From NCBI GenBank assembly GCA_964640995.1, contig CAZXJJ010000001.1:310001-374000 (forward strand): a stretch of DNA of 64,000 bases. The letters run 5' to 3'. This document shows, piece after piece, positions 9,501-16,985 of the stretch. Position 1 is the stretch's first letter. Every line of letters starts with the position of its first letter. The translations under genes and the position numbers were made by a program. Below the pieces are notes generated by a model that saw nothing but the letters and a program-made list of their open reading frames with translations, made no database searches and was not told the origin of the DNA. Origin of the DNA: JAAYUH01 sp964640995 (GTDB lineage Bacteria; Caldisericota; Caldisericia; B22-G15).

Positions 9501-10023
9501 CTTTTTTAATTTTTTTCTTAGCGTCATTTTGAAGTTTTTTTGTTTTAAAATATTTTGATGAATAAGCAAGAATTTTTTCTTCATTTACACCAAATGAAAG
9601 GAGTTTCTCTTTTGCTTGATTTACAAGAAGATTTGTTGGAAAAATAAGGTAAACTTTTCCGATTCCTTTCTCAACAATACATTTTGATAAAATAAGTCCA
9701 AATGTTGTTTTGCCAATTCCAGTTGGAGCAATAAGAGCAAAGGAGGTATCCATAAAAAATCTTATTGCCCATGTTTCTTGAAGAGACCATGGTTCAAAAC
9801 CAGTTGAAGTTAAAAAGGTGTCTTTAAACTCTTTTAAATTTCTTTTTAAATCACAAAGTTCTCTTAATTTTCCCTCTTTTATATTTTCACATAAATATTC
9901 TTTTGTAATTTCCTCTTTAAGACAAATGTTACATGGAAGACCTAAAAAAAGTCTTTCTGAAGATATATTATTTCCACAATTAGGACATAATCCTCTGTAA
10001 ACTAACTTGGTTTTTTCTACCAT
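6535..10023 (-). CDS. rgy: Reverse gyrase
   Basis: ATP-dependent type IA topoisomerase that introduces positive supercoils, a hallmark of hyperthermophiles. The N-terminal zinc finger has C13, C16, C31 and C34. The helicase-like half has Walker A APTGIGKTT with K105 and a DEAD-like FIDDVDS. The topoisomerase half has the Toprim motif VVESPNKA (E617) and ATDPDTEGE (D713, D715), and the catalytic tyrosine is Y902 in GLITYHRTDSTR. IGRPSTYA and the C-terminal helices close a normal-length protein of 1162 residues. I find no second Cys cluster in the Toprim region, where many family members carry another zinc finger. It is the second gene of a leftward operon, six bases after an HTH protein and overlapping the flippase-like gene. 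Confidence 0.97.
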   Translation of the reverse strand: MVEKTKLVYRGLCPNCGNNISSERLFLGLPCNICLKEEITKEYLCENIKEGKLRELCDLKRNLKEFKDTFLTSTGFEPWSLQETWAIRFFMDTSFALIAPTGIGKTTFGLILSKCIVEKGIGKVYLIFPTNLLVNQAKEKLLSFGVNEEKILAYSSKYFKTKKLQNDAKKKIKKGEFEILITTNAFLYKNFDLFPKGEFKLIFIDDVDSILKRAKNIDKVIYLFGFEKDDLDKAFHFINLNRSLVKNESKDNENLIEKFNELKNEIEEIKKKRKGVLIVSSTTSNPKSVRVQLFRELFDFEIGRTQVSLRNISEIYEKLEEKDLFSLSLERIKEFGNGGLVFLSGDKTKENLNEYIDFLNKNGIKAISNEELDKKIAAFKRGRVKVVVCFLSFENPFARGIDLPEVIRYALFVGVPKIKIRLKFENFKGIYYFLLSLLPILTKKKIISDLENEKLYRNLKFLESFLFVEESSISKVKILKIEKIIEEIKEILLKGENFKKLKELKEIEIEKEDDTITIFIPDIIGYIQASGMVSRLFPGGLTKGLSYIIVDNENLFVSLKRKLSWILEDSEFKERGEINLNEILKEIDKDREKIKKIKKGEKFEERLDFKTSLLVVESPNKARTIANFFGRPLRRKIGDIDCYEISIEDKFLIIVATKGHIYDLNKEEGVFGVLREGEEFIPVFEPIDEDRIKIIESIRRLGVEVNEIYLATDPDTEGEKISFDIYLTLNPFNQNAKRIEFHEVTKKALINSIKNMRDINYDLVKSQLVRRISDRWIGFTISQYIQKRLNLLNLSAGRVQIPVLEWIVNRFFEREQKLFVVSLEIENEKIEFEFEDKNFGQWFFVNVKGIKIVKESEEMETNFVKPFTTDTLLASSSNKLKYSPQKTMELAQDLFEGGLITYHRTDSTRVSDAGVKVAIDYIKENFGDEFIKVRTFEKEGGAHECIRPTRSIDSEEIKSYIIYSNISGISDEHIKLYDLIFKQFIASQTREAKLKKVSLKYIPICDSKEMPDLGKKEKKFVEVVENGYDLILPIKLDKFFEEEYKIKSKSYYYKPKAPPYTFASIIQEMKEKGIGRPSTYAITIDKLLKSGYIYEKGGVLYPTQLGIEVINLIKKRRDIYSFVKESFTKELEEVMDKIKNRESDYKFELNILYDSLKKENLL

Positions 10024-10029
10024 TTCAAA

Positions 10030-10674
10030 TTATGATTCCATCTTATCCTTTATTTCATGTAATAATTCACTTGGATTTATTATTGGATATTTTAACTTAT
10101 TAAGAACATTTTTAATTTCAACTCCATTTGGTAATTTTATTTCTCCTATTCTTTCAATAAGTTCATCTTGTGAATTTATTGGATATTTTAACCTCTTTGT
10201 ATTTTTTAAAACAAGATAAACCCAAGGTATGTCAAATTCATAAATTGCATCTTGAGAAATTTTTCTTGAAAACTCAAGTAATATTTGTGACTTCTCTCCC
10301 TCTTTAACAAATTTATATGCAAGTTTTGCAATGCTTCCTGTAACATGAATTTTTATTTCCTTATCTTTCTCTTTTTGCTCTTCAAGGAACTCTTCAACTT
10401 TTTCTGGTTCAATTTCTAATTTTGCTCTTAAAATATTTCTTACACTATTTCTTGTAAGACCAACATGTTTTACAATTTCATCTTCTGTTTTACGGTATTC
10501 CTCTCTTAAAATAACAACAAAAGATGCTCTTGCAAGAGATAGAAGCCAAGTTAAAGTTCTAAAAGGCGCAAGTTTATTTAATCCACCAATAAGGTCGATG
10601 AGCTTAAAGACTCTTTCAGCAAAATTCTCTATTTCATCCTTTTTAAATTGAGGAACCTTAACCTCAATAACCAT
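10030..10674 (-). CDS. HTH-containing probable regulatory protein before reverse gyrase
   Basis: Protein of 214 residues without signal peptide or membrane helix. Residues about 60-90 (EDEIVKHVGLTRNSVRNILRA) read as a helix-turn-helix. The remainder is helical and includes IHVTGSIAKLAYKFVKEG, and the C-terminus has two copies of a LKYPI(I/N) motif. It resembles a family I recall as a probable regulatory domain usually found beside KaiC-like ATPases in thermophiles; that assignment is from memory and is tentative. A decayed KaiC-like gene does lie 5.6 kb away at 16240. It is the first gene of the reverse-gyrase operon, so it may control rgy expression or be a KaiC partner. Confidence 0.6.
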   Translation of the reverse strand: MVIEVKVPQFKKDEIENFAERVFKLIDLIGGLNKLAPFRTLTWLLSLARASFVVILREEYRKTEDEIVKHVGLTRNSVRNILRAKLEIEPEKVEEFLEEQKEKDKEIKIHVTGSIAKLAYKFVKEGEKSQILLEFSRKISQDAIYEFDIPWVYLVLKNTKRLKYPINSQDELIERIGEIKLPNGVEIKNVLNKLKYPIINPSELLHEIKDKMES

Positions 10675-10761
10675 TTATAAACCTCATAAATTTATTATAA
10701 AATATTTAATATAAAGATTGACTTTGAAAAAGTTTTAATTTTAAAATTTTTGGAGGTGTAT

Positions 10762-11847
10762 ATGGATTATATAGTTAATGAAATTGGAAAAGAATTTTTT
10801 CTTATAAGATCCCCTGAAAAGGAGTTAAATAGAAATATATATCTTAAAAGATTTATAAGCAGTGACAGAAAAGAGAGAGTTAATATGATATTTGACCCTG
10901 GAACTCCACTAGATTATGAGGCACTTTTTAAAATTTTAAAAGACCTTATTGGTGGAGTTCAAAATATAAATTTAATTTTTATAAGCCATCAAGATCCTGA
11001 TTTAACATCAAACTTGAAGGCGCTTCTTGCAGCAAACCAAAATGCTTTGATTTTAGGTTCAATTGATACATTCAGGTTAGTTTCGATGTATGGAATTTCA
11101 GAAAAGAATTTTAAGGGAGTTGAAACTTTTAAAAGGGATATTGTTAAAATTTCAAGAACAGGCCATCTTATTCAATTTGTTCCAGCATATTTCTGTCATT
11201 TTAGAGGAGCAATGATGGTTTATGATTTTGAAAGTAAGGTTTTATTCAGTGGAGATTTTTTAGCAGGAACAAATACAAAAAAGAATGGTGATATTTATGC
11301 AACAGAGGAATCTTTCGATGGAATTTCAATGTTCCATCAAATTTATATGCCCTCAAAAAAGGCTCTATTACTAACAATAGATAGAATCGGACTTTTAAAT
11401 CCACTACCAGAAGTTATAGCACCTCAACATGGAGATGTTATCAAAGGAAATTTTATTTATGATTTTCTATCAAGATTAACAAAACTTGATGTGGGATTGG
11501 ATTTAATGAGTTGGACACAAAGTGAAAAAGACAATTTAATAGATGCTATAAATCAATTTTTGAACTCTTTAAAAAATTTAGATAAAGATATTTACGAAAA
11601 ATTAATTCTAAAATTAAAAAGAGTTGGAGAATTTACTCAAATTTTCTCTTTTAAAGATGATATAGTTGAAGACATAAAATTAACTCCACAAGATTCTGTA
11701 GATTATATTGTGAGAAACTTATATGAAATTGAAAATGGAAGCCCATCTGTTTCTTTGCTTGTGAATTCATTAACAAATCATGGCTTAATAGATAAACTAC
11801 CAAAATTTAAATTTGAGAGAAAAGATATAGAATCGCCTCTTGAGTAA
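10762..11847 (+). CDS. Diiron metallo-beta-lactamase-fold protein (ODP/flavodiiron-like)
   Basis: Probable oxygen- or NO-binding diiron protein related to the metallo-beta-lactamase half of flavodiiron proteins. The ligands are visible: SHQDPD (His-x-Asp-x-Asp), CHFRGAMMVYD (His), FSGDFLAG (Asp) and APQHGDVI (His). There is no flavodoxin domain. Instead, residues about 255-362 form a helical extension of unknown fold. ODP-type proteins are known O2 sensors in signalling proteins, so a sensor or scavenger role is plausible. ATG 10762 is preferred because GGAGG is five bases upstream; TTG 10750 would precede that site. It stands alone, 64 bases before the tetR operon and divergent from the reverse-gyrase operon. 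Confidence 0.75.
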   Translation: MDYIVNEIGKEFFLIRSPEKELNRNIYLKRFISSDRKERVNMIFDPGTPLDYEALFKILKDLIGGVQNINLIFISHQDPDLTSNLKALLAANQNALILGSIDTFRLVSMYGISEKNFKGVETFKRDIVKISRTGHLIQFVPAYFCHFRGAMMVYDFESKVLFSGDFLAGTNTKKNGDIYATEESFDGISMFHQIYMPSKKALLLTIDRIGLLNPLPEVIAPQHGDVIKGNFIYDFLSRLTKLDVGLDLMSWTQSEKDNLIDAINQFLNSLKNLDKDIYEKLILKLKRVGEFTQIFSFKDDIVEDIKLTPQDSVDYIVRNLYEIENGSPSVSLLVNSLTNHGLIDKLPKFKFERKDIESPLE

Positions 11848-11858
11848 ATAAATTAATC

Positions 11859-11886
11859 TTGAAATTTTCAAAAATAATTTTATAAT
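11859..11886 (+). promoter_or_regulatory. Promoter of the tetR-MMPL operon
   Basis: TTGAAA (11859-11864), a 16-base spacer and TATAAT (11881-11886). The expected start point falls at the beginning of the palindrome that follows, about 19 bases before the GTG start, so the leader is very short and has no AGGAGG site. Confidence 0.65.
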
Positions 11887-11891
11887 TAAAA

Positions 11892-11911
11892 TTGACTAAC
11901 TGGTCAGTCAA
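11892..11911 (+). promoter_or_regulatory. Palindromic TetR-type operator abutting the start codon
   Basis: The 20 bases TTGACTAACTGGTCAGTCAA form an interrupted palindrome with TTGACT/AGTCAA arms and matching inner positions. This is like the TGACTnACnnGTnAGTCA-type operators of small TetR regulators. It lies between the -10 box and the GTG start, directly touching the start codon, and so fits autorepression by the TetR protein encoded next. Confidence 0.7.
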
Positions 11912-12454
11912 GTGAGTAAGAAAAATAAGATTATAGAAGAAGCATTAAAACTATTTTTAGAAAAAGGTTTTAACGAATCAAGTGTTGATGAGATAACAAA
12001 AGGTGCTTCTATTTCAAAGGGAAGTTTTTATACATATTTTAAATCAAAAGATGAGCTTTTAGAAATAATTGTAAAAGACCTCTTAAATAATGTTGAAAAG
12101 AGATTTTACAGTATAATCGAAAAAGAAAATAAAGAACCACTAAATTATCTTATTGATTTTTTCAACTTTAATATATCTCTTGCAAATGAGTATTCCTCTT
12201 ATGTTTTAACAATTTTAAGAGATATTGGATTCTCTCCTAAAAAAGTTAGAGAAAACCTAAGAGATTCTCTTTTAAATGATTTAAAGGAAAAAATAAGAAA
12301 ATTTTTAACTCTTTTCAAAAAGAATGTTGACGATATAGATGTTCTTATTTTATGGGGTATTACTCTTTCTTTATGGGGTAAGATTTTGTTTGAGAATGAA
12401 AAGATTGATGTTTTAAGTTTAAGTAAAAGGGTTTTAGGAATTTTAGGAGGTTAA
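11912..12454 (+). CDS. TetR/AcrR-family repressor
   Basis: Cytoplasmic one-component repressor. The N-terminal domain has the classic TetR signature: IIEEALKLFLEKGFNESS, then EITKGASISKGSFYTYFKSK with the recognition helix. The C-terminal ligand domain (residues about 65-180) is variable, as usual. The start is GTG 11912; there is no ribosome binding site because the operator occupies the leader, which suggests weak or leaderless-like translation. It is followed after one base by the MMPL exporter gene and then by an exported protein, so it very likely controls their expression and its own. The ligand is unknown but probably a hydrophobic compound or lipid handled by the exporter. Confidence 0.9.
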   Translation: MSKKNKIIEEALKLFLEKGFNESSVDEITKGASISKGSFYTYFKSKDELLEIIVKDLLNNVEKRFYSIIEKENKEPLNYLIDFFNFNISLANEYSSYVLTILRDIGFSPKKVRENLRDSLLNDLKEKIRKFLTLFKKNVDDIDVLILWGITLSLWGKILFENEKIDVLSLSKRVLGILGG

Positions 12455-12455
12455 A

Positions 12456-14519
12456 ATGAGAGGTGTTATTAGGTTTATTGTAAAAAATAGATTTTTAATG
12501 TTTGTTATATTTCTCATTTTAATAATTACATCCCTTTTTTATTTTAGAAATGTAAAAATAACATATGATATTTTAAAACTCCTTCCAAAAGATATTGATT
12601 CAATTAAAGGAATGGAGATATTAAATAAAGAACTTTCAAGAGGAGCAAATTTAACAATTCTCCTTAAAACAGATAATACTTTTGACCTTGAGAAAATTCT
12701 TTTTGACCTTGAGACACTTCCATTTGTTGAATCGGTTAATTCAATAAAAGATTATATAGATATTTCATTACCAGAAGAGTTTTGGGGAAAAGAGAAAGAA
12801 TCTTGGTATAAAGATGGATATTTTAGAATAGAGGTTACGCTTAAATCAAGTGAATCTTACTCTTCTCAAATTGAATCTTTAAAGAAAATTTTACCTAAAA
12901 ACGCATCTCTTACTGGAAGCGAAGTTATTTCTGAAGAACTTAAGGAGAGTTTCAAAGGAACAACCGAAAGATATTTTTTAATTGGAGTTATCCTTGTTCT
13001 TATCTTTCTTCTATTTACATTTCCAACAATATTTGGACCTTTCTTTATTCTTATATCAATGTTAACTGGTGTTTTAATTAACATAGGAATAACAGCATTT
13101 TTAAAAACTGAGGTCTATTTCCTTTCTTTTACAATTGTATCAATTCTTCAACTTGCTGTAACTCTTGATTATTCCCTGTTTTTATACCATAGGTACCTTG
13201 AAGAGAGAAAAAGAAGAGAAAAAGATGAAGCAATGGAAGAAGCTCTTTTAAAAACTTTAAAGCCAATATTACTCAGTGGACTTACAACAAATGCAGGTTT
13301 TTATGCTTTAACATTTGGAAGATTAACAATTTTCAATCAGGCAGGTTGGATTCTTGTTAGAGGAGTTACAATTTCTCTTCTTTCAACATTTATGTTTCTT
13401 CCATCACTGTTACTAATTTTTGACAAATTAGCAATTGGAAGAGAACATAAAATATTTACATTTACATTTGAAAATTTTGGTAAATATTTAAGTAAATGCT
13501 CTTTTATTTTTACTTTAATCTTTATCTCTATAGTTATAATTTCTTATTTTGGTTCAGCAAAAGTAAATCTTATCTATGACCTTAAAAATTTTTATCCAGA
13601 AAATTTAAAATCAATGGAGACCTTAAATAAAGTAAATGAAATTTTTGGAGAAAAAGAGACTTTGTATCTTGTTTTTCATAGAGATAATGAGAATTTTCTA
13701 AATATTCTCTCCAAACTCAAAAATTTAGATGGAGTTGAAGAGATAGTACACTATTCAACAATTTTAGATCCAACAATTCCTTATGAATTTTTAAAAGAAG
13801 ATTTATTTAAAAAATTTATTTCAGGTGACTTTGAAATAGCAATTATTTATTCAAAATATAAAATAAATGAAAAAGATGGAGGAATTTTAAGGTCAAAAAT
13901 AGAAAAGTTAATAAAAGAAGAGTCAACTAAGGAGATTTATTTAACAGGTGAATCTCTTTTAATTAATGATCTTAAAAAAATAGCAATGGAAGACCAATCA
14001 AAAACAACTAAACTTTCATTTATATTTATAATAATTCTTGTCTTTTTAGGATTTTTATCTTTGATTGTTCCACCAATGTTGATTTTGGTATTGAAAAGTG
14101 CAATTTGGTTAAATATTGCTTTTTATACATTAATTGGAATCTCTTCTCCATTTTTTATTCCAACAATGTTAAACACAATTCAACTTGGTTCAACTATTGA
14201 TTATTCAGTTCTTGTATATTCAAGATATGAAGAAGAGAGAAGAAAAGGATTAAGTCCAAATGAAAGTGTTATTGAAAGTATAAAATGGAGTTCTAACTCA
14301 ATAATAACAAGTGCTGGAACAATGATTTTTATGACTCTTCCTGCAGCACTTCTTTCAAAGATACCCCTTGTAACTTTCACAATGGGAAGTTTAGGAAGAG
14401 GTGCATTTCTTTCTTTAATCTTTTCTTTAATCTTCCTATTATCAATTTCAAAAACTCTTGATCCTTTAATTCAAAAATTATCAATTAAAATAGGCAATAA
14501 AGAGGAGGTAAAAATATGA
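12456..14519 (+). CDS. RND-superfamily MMPL/HpnN-like exporter
   Basis: Inner-membrane transporter of the MMPL branch of the RND superfamily, 687 residues. An N-terminal helix (about 10-30) is followed by an extracytoplasmic loop, five to six helices (about 170-335), a second helix-loop block starting near 350, and six more helices near 520-680. This is the internal duplication typical of RND proteins. Membrane motifs include LDYSLFLYHRY and its duplicate IDYSVLVYSRYEEERRKG, in which the Asp-Tyr-Ser pattern matches the proton-relay Asp region of MMPL proteins. It is driven by proton motive force; substrates of relatives are lipids or amphiphiles. It overlaps the next gene by four bases. Confidence 0.9.
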   Translation: MRGVIRFIVKNRFLMFVIFLILIITSLFYFRNVKITYDILKLLPKDIDSIKGMEILNKELSRGANLTILLKTDNTFDLEKILFDLETLPFVESVNSIKDYIDISLPEEFWGKEKESWYKDGYFRIEVTLKSSESYSSQIESLKKILPKNASLTGSEVISEELKESFKGTTERYFLIGVILVLIFLLFTFPTIFGPFFILISMLTGVLINIGITAFLKTEVYFLSFTIVSILQLAVTLDYSLFLYHRYLEERKRREKDEAMEEALLKTLKPILLSGLTTNAGFYALTFGRLTIFNQAGWILVRGVTISLLSTFMFLPSLLLIFDKLAIGREHKIFTFTFENFGKYLSKCSFIFTLIFISIVIISYFGSAKVNLIYDLKNFYPENLKSMETLNKVNEIFGEKETLYLVFHRDNENFLNILSKLKNLDGVEEIVHYSTILDPTIPYEFLKEDLFKKFISGDFEIAIIYSKYKINEKDGGILRSKIEKLIKEESTKEIYLTGESLLINDLKKIAMEDQSKTTKLSFIFIIILVFLGFLSLIVPPMLILVLKSAIWLNIAFYTLIGISSPFFIPTMLNTIQLGSTIDYSVLVYSRYEEERRKGLSPNESVIESIKWSSNSIITSAGTMIFMTLPAALLSKIPLVTFTMGSLGRGAFLSLIFSLIFLLSISKTLDPLIQKLSIKIGNKEEVKI

Positions 14520-16237
14520 AGAGAATAATTTTAATATTTTTATGCCTTTCTTTAATTTTCATCCCTTTATATTCAATAAATTCACAGATAAAAATTTATG
14601 ATAATGAAAATATTTATGTTTTGTGTAATCAATATGGAGAGCCAAAAGATACAATTCTTGTTGATTGGATAAGAGTTAAAGGAGAAGGTGCTTATGAGGT
14701 TATAGACCCAATTAAAAATCTATCTCAAATAAGAAAAGTTTTTGGAGAGGGAGAAATTGAGATAAAAGAAGACAAAGTAATAGTTAAAGGTAATAGTAAA
14801 GATATCCAAGATACATATTATAGAGGGAATTATAGTGGAGAACTTCCATTTAATATAAATGTTAAATATTATTTAAATGGAAAAGAGTTAAATCCAAATG
14901 ATATTAAAGGAAAAAGTGGAAAGGTAAAAATTTTAATTGAGGGAGAGAGTAAAGCAAAAATAAATAATGAGATAGTGCCTTTCTTATTTGTTTTAACTAT
15001 GTCTCTTGATTCTTCAAAAGTAAAAGAAATTTCTTTAAGCAAAGATACAAAACCACAAATTTTAGGAAAAAGATATCAGATAAGTTTAATGACAATTTTA
15101 GATCCAAAAGATGAGATTTTTATTGAATATACAAGTGAAAATATTGAATTGCCAGAATTAATAATTTCTATATCACCAGGTTTTATTCCTTTTGAATTGC
15201 CTGACTTTTCATTTTTAAAAAATTTCTCAGATAGAATTCAAGGATTAGGAAAACTCATTGAATTTCAAAAAATTTATGTAGAAGAGATAAAAAATAATTT
15301 AACAAAATTAGATTTTTCAAATTTAAATGAAATCGAGAAAGGAATTTCTGACCTTATGCTTATTTCACAAGGAATCAACCTTCATTCAAATATTTTGCTT
15401 CAAATATCAAAAGGAATTGATATAGAAAAGTTAAATTATCTTAAAATGCTTCCTCAAGGCACAGATTTAATAATAAATAATTTAAAAGAGATAAATAAAA
15501 ATATTTTATCAATTCAAAGTTTAATCGATGGATACTTTGAAATTGTTAATAAAATCAAAAGTTTAAATGATATAAACAAAAATATAGCTCTTAATATTAA
15601 AGATGATTTGAAGGTGAAGCTCATTGAAAATCTTGAAATTGAGAGTTCATTAATAAATATTTTACTTAATGGTGGAAAATTAGGAGAGGGAATATATTTG
15701 ATTTCTTTAAAAGATTTAAAGGAAAATATCAAAAAGTTATATGATGGAAATGAGTTAATTATTAATTCTCTTGAAAATTTAAAAGTTTCTTTATTAGGAG
15801 TTAGCTTACTTGTTGATTCAAATTTAAAAATCAAAGATACATTAGATAAGGTTGTAAATGGTGGTGAGATTGAAGGAAATAAAGTTCGAGGTTTAAACAA
15901 TTTATCAAACCTATTAAGCATAGGTTTAGGCAAATTGAAAGAAGGACTAAATTTGATTATAGATAAAATAAACCAGAGTTTTAAAGAATTAACTAATTCT
16001 CTTGATGTTTTAATAAGAGGAGGAAAAGTTAAAAATATTTACTTTTATGGATTTGAAGATAGTTTAAAAGGAGTTAATAAGATAAAGGATGGTTTAGTAA
16101 CTGCTAATCTAGAAATAGAAAAACAAAAAGATGCTTTAAATAAAAAAGTTGAACTCACAAAGAAATTTGACAGTTTTATTGGAAAACCAAACTCAAGTGA
16201 AAGTAGAGTTCAGTTTATAGTTAAAATTTCTCCTTAA
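14516..16237 (+). CDS. Exported coiled protein partnered with the MMPL exporter
   Basis: Protein of 573 residues with an N-terminal signal peptide (RIILIFLCLSLIFIPLYS). The first 250 residues are beta-rich. The remainder is strongly helical with many GIDL/GGKL/SLKG-type loops spaced like a long coiled bundle, resembling the extracytoplasmic part of YhgE/Pip-like proteins found next to MMPL exporters in Gram-positive bacteria. The end (SFIGKPNSSESRVQFIVK) matches a tail I associate with those partners. There is no C-terminal membrane anchor. ATGA overlap with the exporter gene shows tight coupling; it probably acts outside the membrane with the exporter. The specific role is unknown. Confidence 0.65.
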   Translation: MKRIILIFLCLSLIFIPLYSINSQIKIYDNENIYVLCNQYGEPKDTILVDWIRVKGEGAYEVIDPIKNLSQIRKVFGEGEIEIKEDKVIVKGNSKDIQDTYYRGNYSGELPFNINVKYYLNGKELNPNDIKGKSGKVKILIEGESKAKINNEIVPFLFVLTMSLDSSKVKEISLSKDTKPQILGKRYQISLMTILDPKDEIFIEYTSENIELPELIISISPGFIPFELPDFSFLKNFSDRIQGLGKLIEFQKIYVEEIKNNLTKLDFSNLNEIEKGISDLMLISQGINLHSNILLQISKGIDIEKLNYLKMLPQGTDLIINNLKEINKNILSIQSLIDGYFEIVNKIKSLNDINKNIALNIKDDLKVKLIENLEIESSLINILLNGGKLGEGIYLISLKDLKENIKKLYDGNELIINSLENLKVSLLGVSLLVDSNLKIKDTLDKVVNGGEIEGNKVRGLNNLSNLLSIGLGKLKEGLNLIIDKINQSFKELTNSLDVLIRGGKVKNIYFYGFEDSLKGVNKIKDGLVTANLEIEKQKDALNKKVELTKKFDSFIGKPNSSESRVQFIVKISP

Positions 16238-16239
16238 AA

Positions 16240-16962
16240 CTATATTGAAGAAATTGGTTCAAGCATTCTTATTAAGCCTAAATCAGTTATCTCCATGAGA
16301 TGAGTTTTTGTGTCATGACCACACATTTTGCATCCATCTATTCTAAATAATCTTACAATGTCTCCAATTTCTTTTTTATATGTTTTTGCTTTAATCCCTG
16401 AATCAATCATCTCTTTTGCAAAAACCATTGTTCCATCAACTATATATGTCCTACTGAATAACCACCTGCTGCTTCTGCTGTGAATTCTTCATGTCCACTT
16501 CTTTTTTGAGAAATAAAAAGTGCTTTTTGATACCACTTTTTCATAAAGTTAAATAAAATTCTCACAACTGCTCTTGCCATCGTCTCTTAATTTTCATAAT
16601 TTGCTGGAGATTCAACTGTTATAAAACAAACTGCATTACCTCTTCTTGCCTGTTCGACAGCAAATTGTTCAACCATAAGTGATTTTCCTGAATCTGAAAC
16701 ACCAGTGATATTGAAAACTGAATAAGCAGGTATTCCATTTAAACTCTTTTTAATTATTTTTCCATCTTCGCTCTCAACAGTGAAAAATAGATCATCAAGA
16801 CCTTCAACACCAGTTGGAACACCATAAATTTTAGGAGCACTTTCAAGTGCTTTTCTTCCAGTATAAATACTCTCTTTAACTATCTTTTGTTCTTCATCTT
16901 TGTCTTTTTTAGTGCTTTCTTCTTTTTTTGGTCGCTGGTGTTATCTTTTTTTCTCTTGCCAT
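16240..16962 (-). pseudogene. Decayed KaiC-like ATPase (thermophile-associated KaiC family)
   Basis: Remnant of a RecA/KaiC-superfamily ATPase. An ATG at 16962 has GGAG upstream and opens MAREKKITPATKK, but the frame ends almost at once. A shifted frame then reads YGVPTGVEGLDDLFF, a Walker A NITGVSDSGKSLM, and FITVESPANY. A stop follows, with an apparent loss of roughly 60-70 residues containing the Walker B part. The text resumes as ARAVVRILFNFMKKWYQ and SQKRSGHEEFTAEAAGGYSV, shifts frame once more, and ends IDGCKMCGHDTKTHLMEITD. These fragments match, from memory, a KaiC-domain family restricted to thermophiles. There are thus at least two frameshifts, one deletion and in-frame stops, so it cannot make the normal protein. 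Confidence 0.8.
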
Positions 16963-16985
16963 AAAACTCCACCAAATATCTTTTT

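Noticed and set aside
10718..10747. TTGACT-18-TAAAAT as promoter of the diiron protein gene
   Set aside because: The start point would fall on the ribosome binding site, leaving no room for it.
15514..15933. Leftward 139-residue reading inside the exported MMPL partner
   Set aside because: It lies wholly within a well-supported gene and has no recognisable motif or ribosome binding site.
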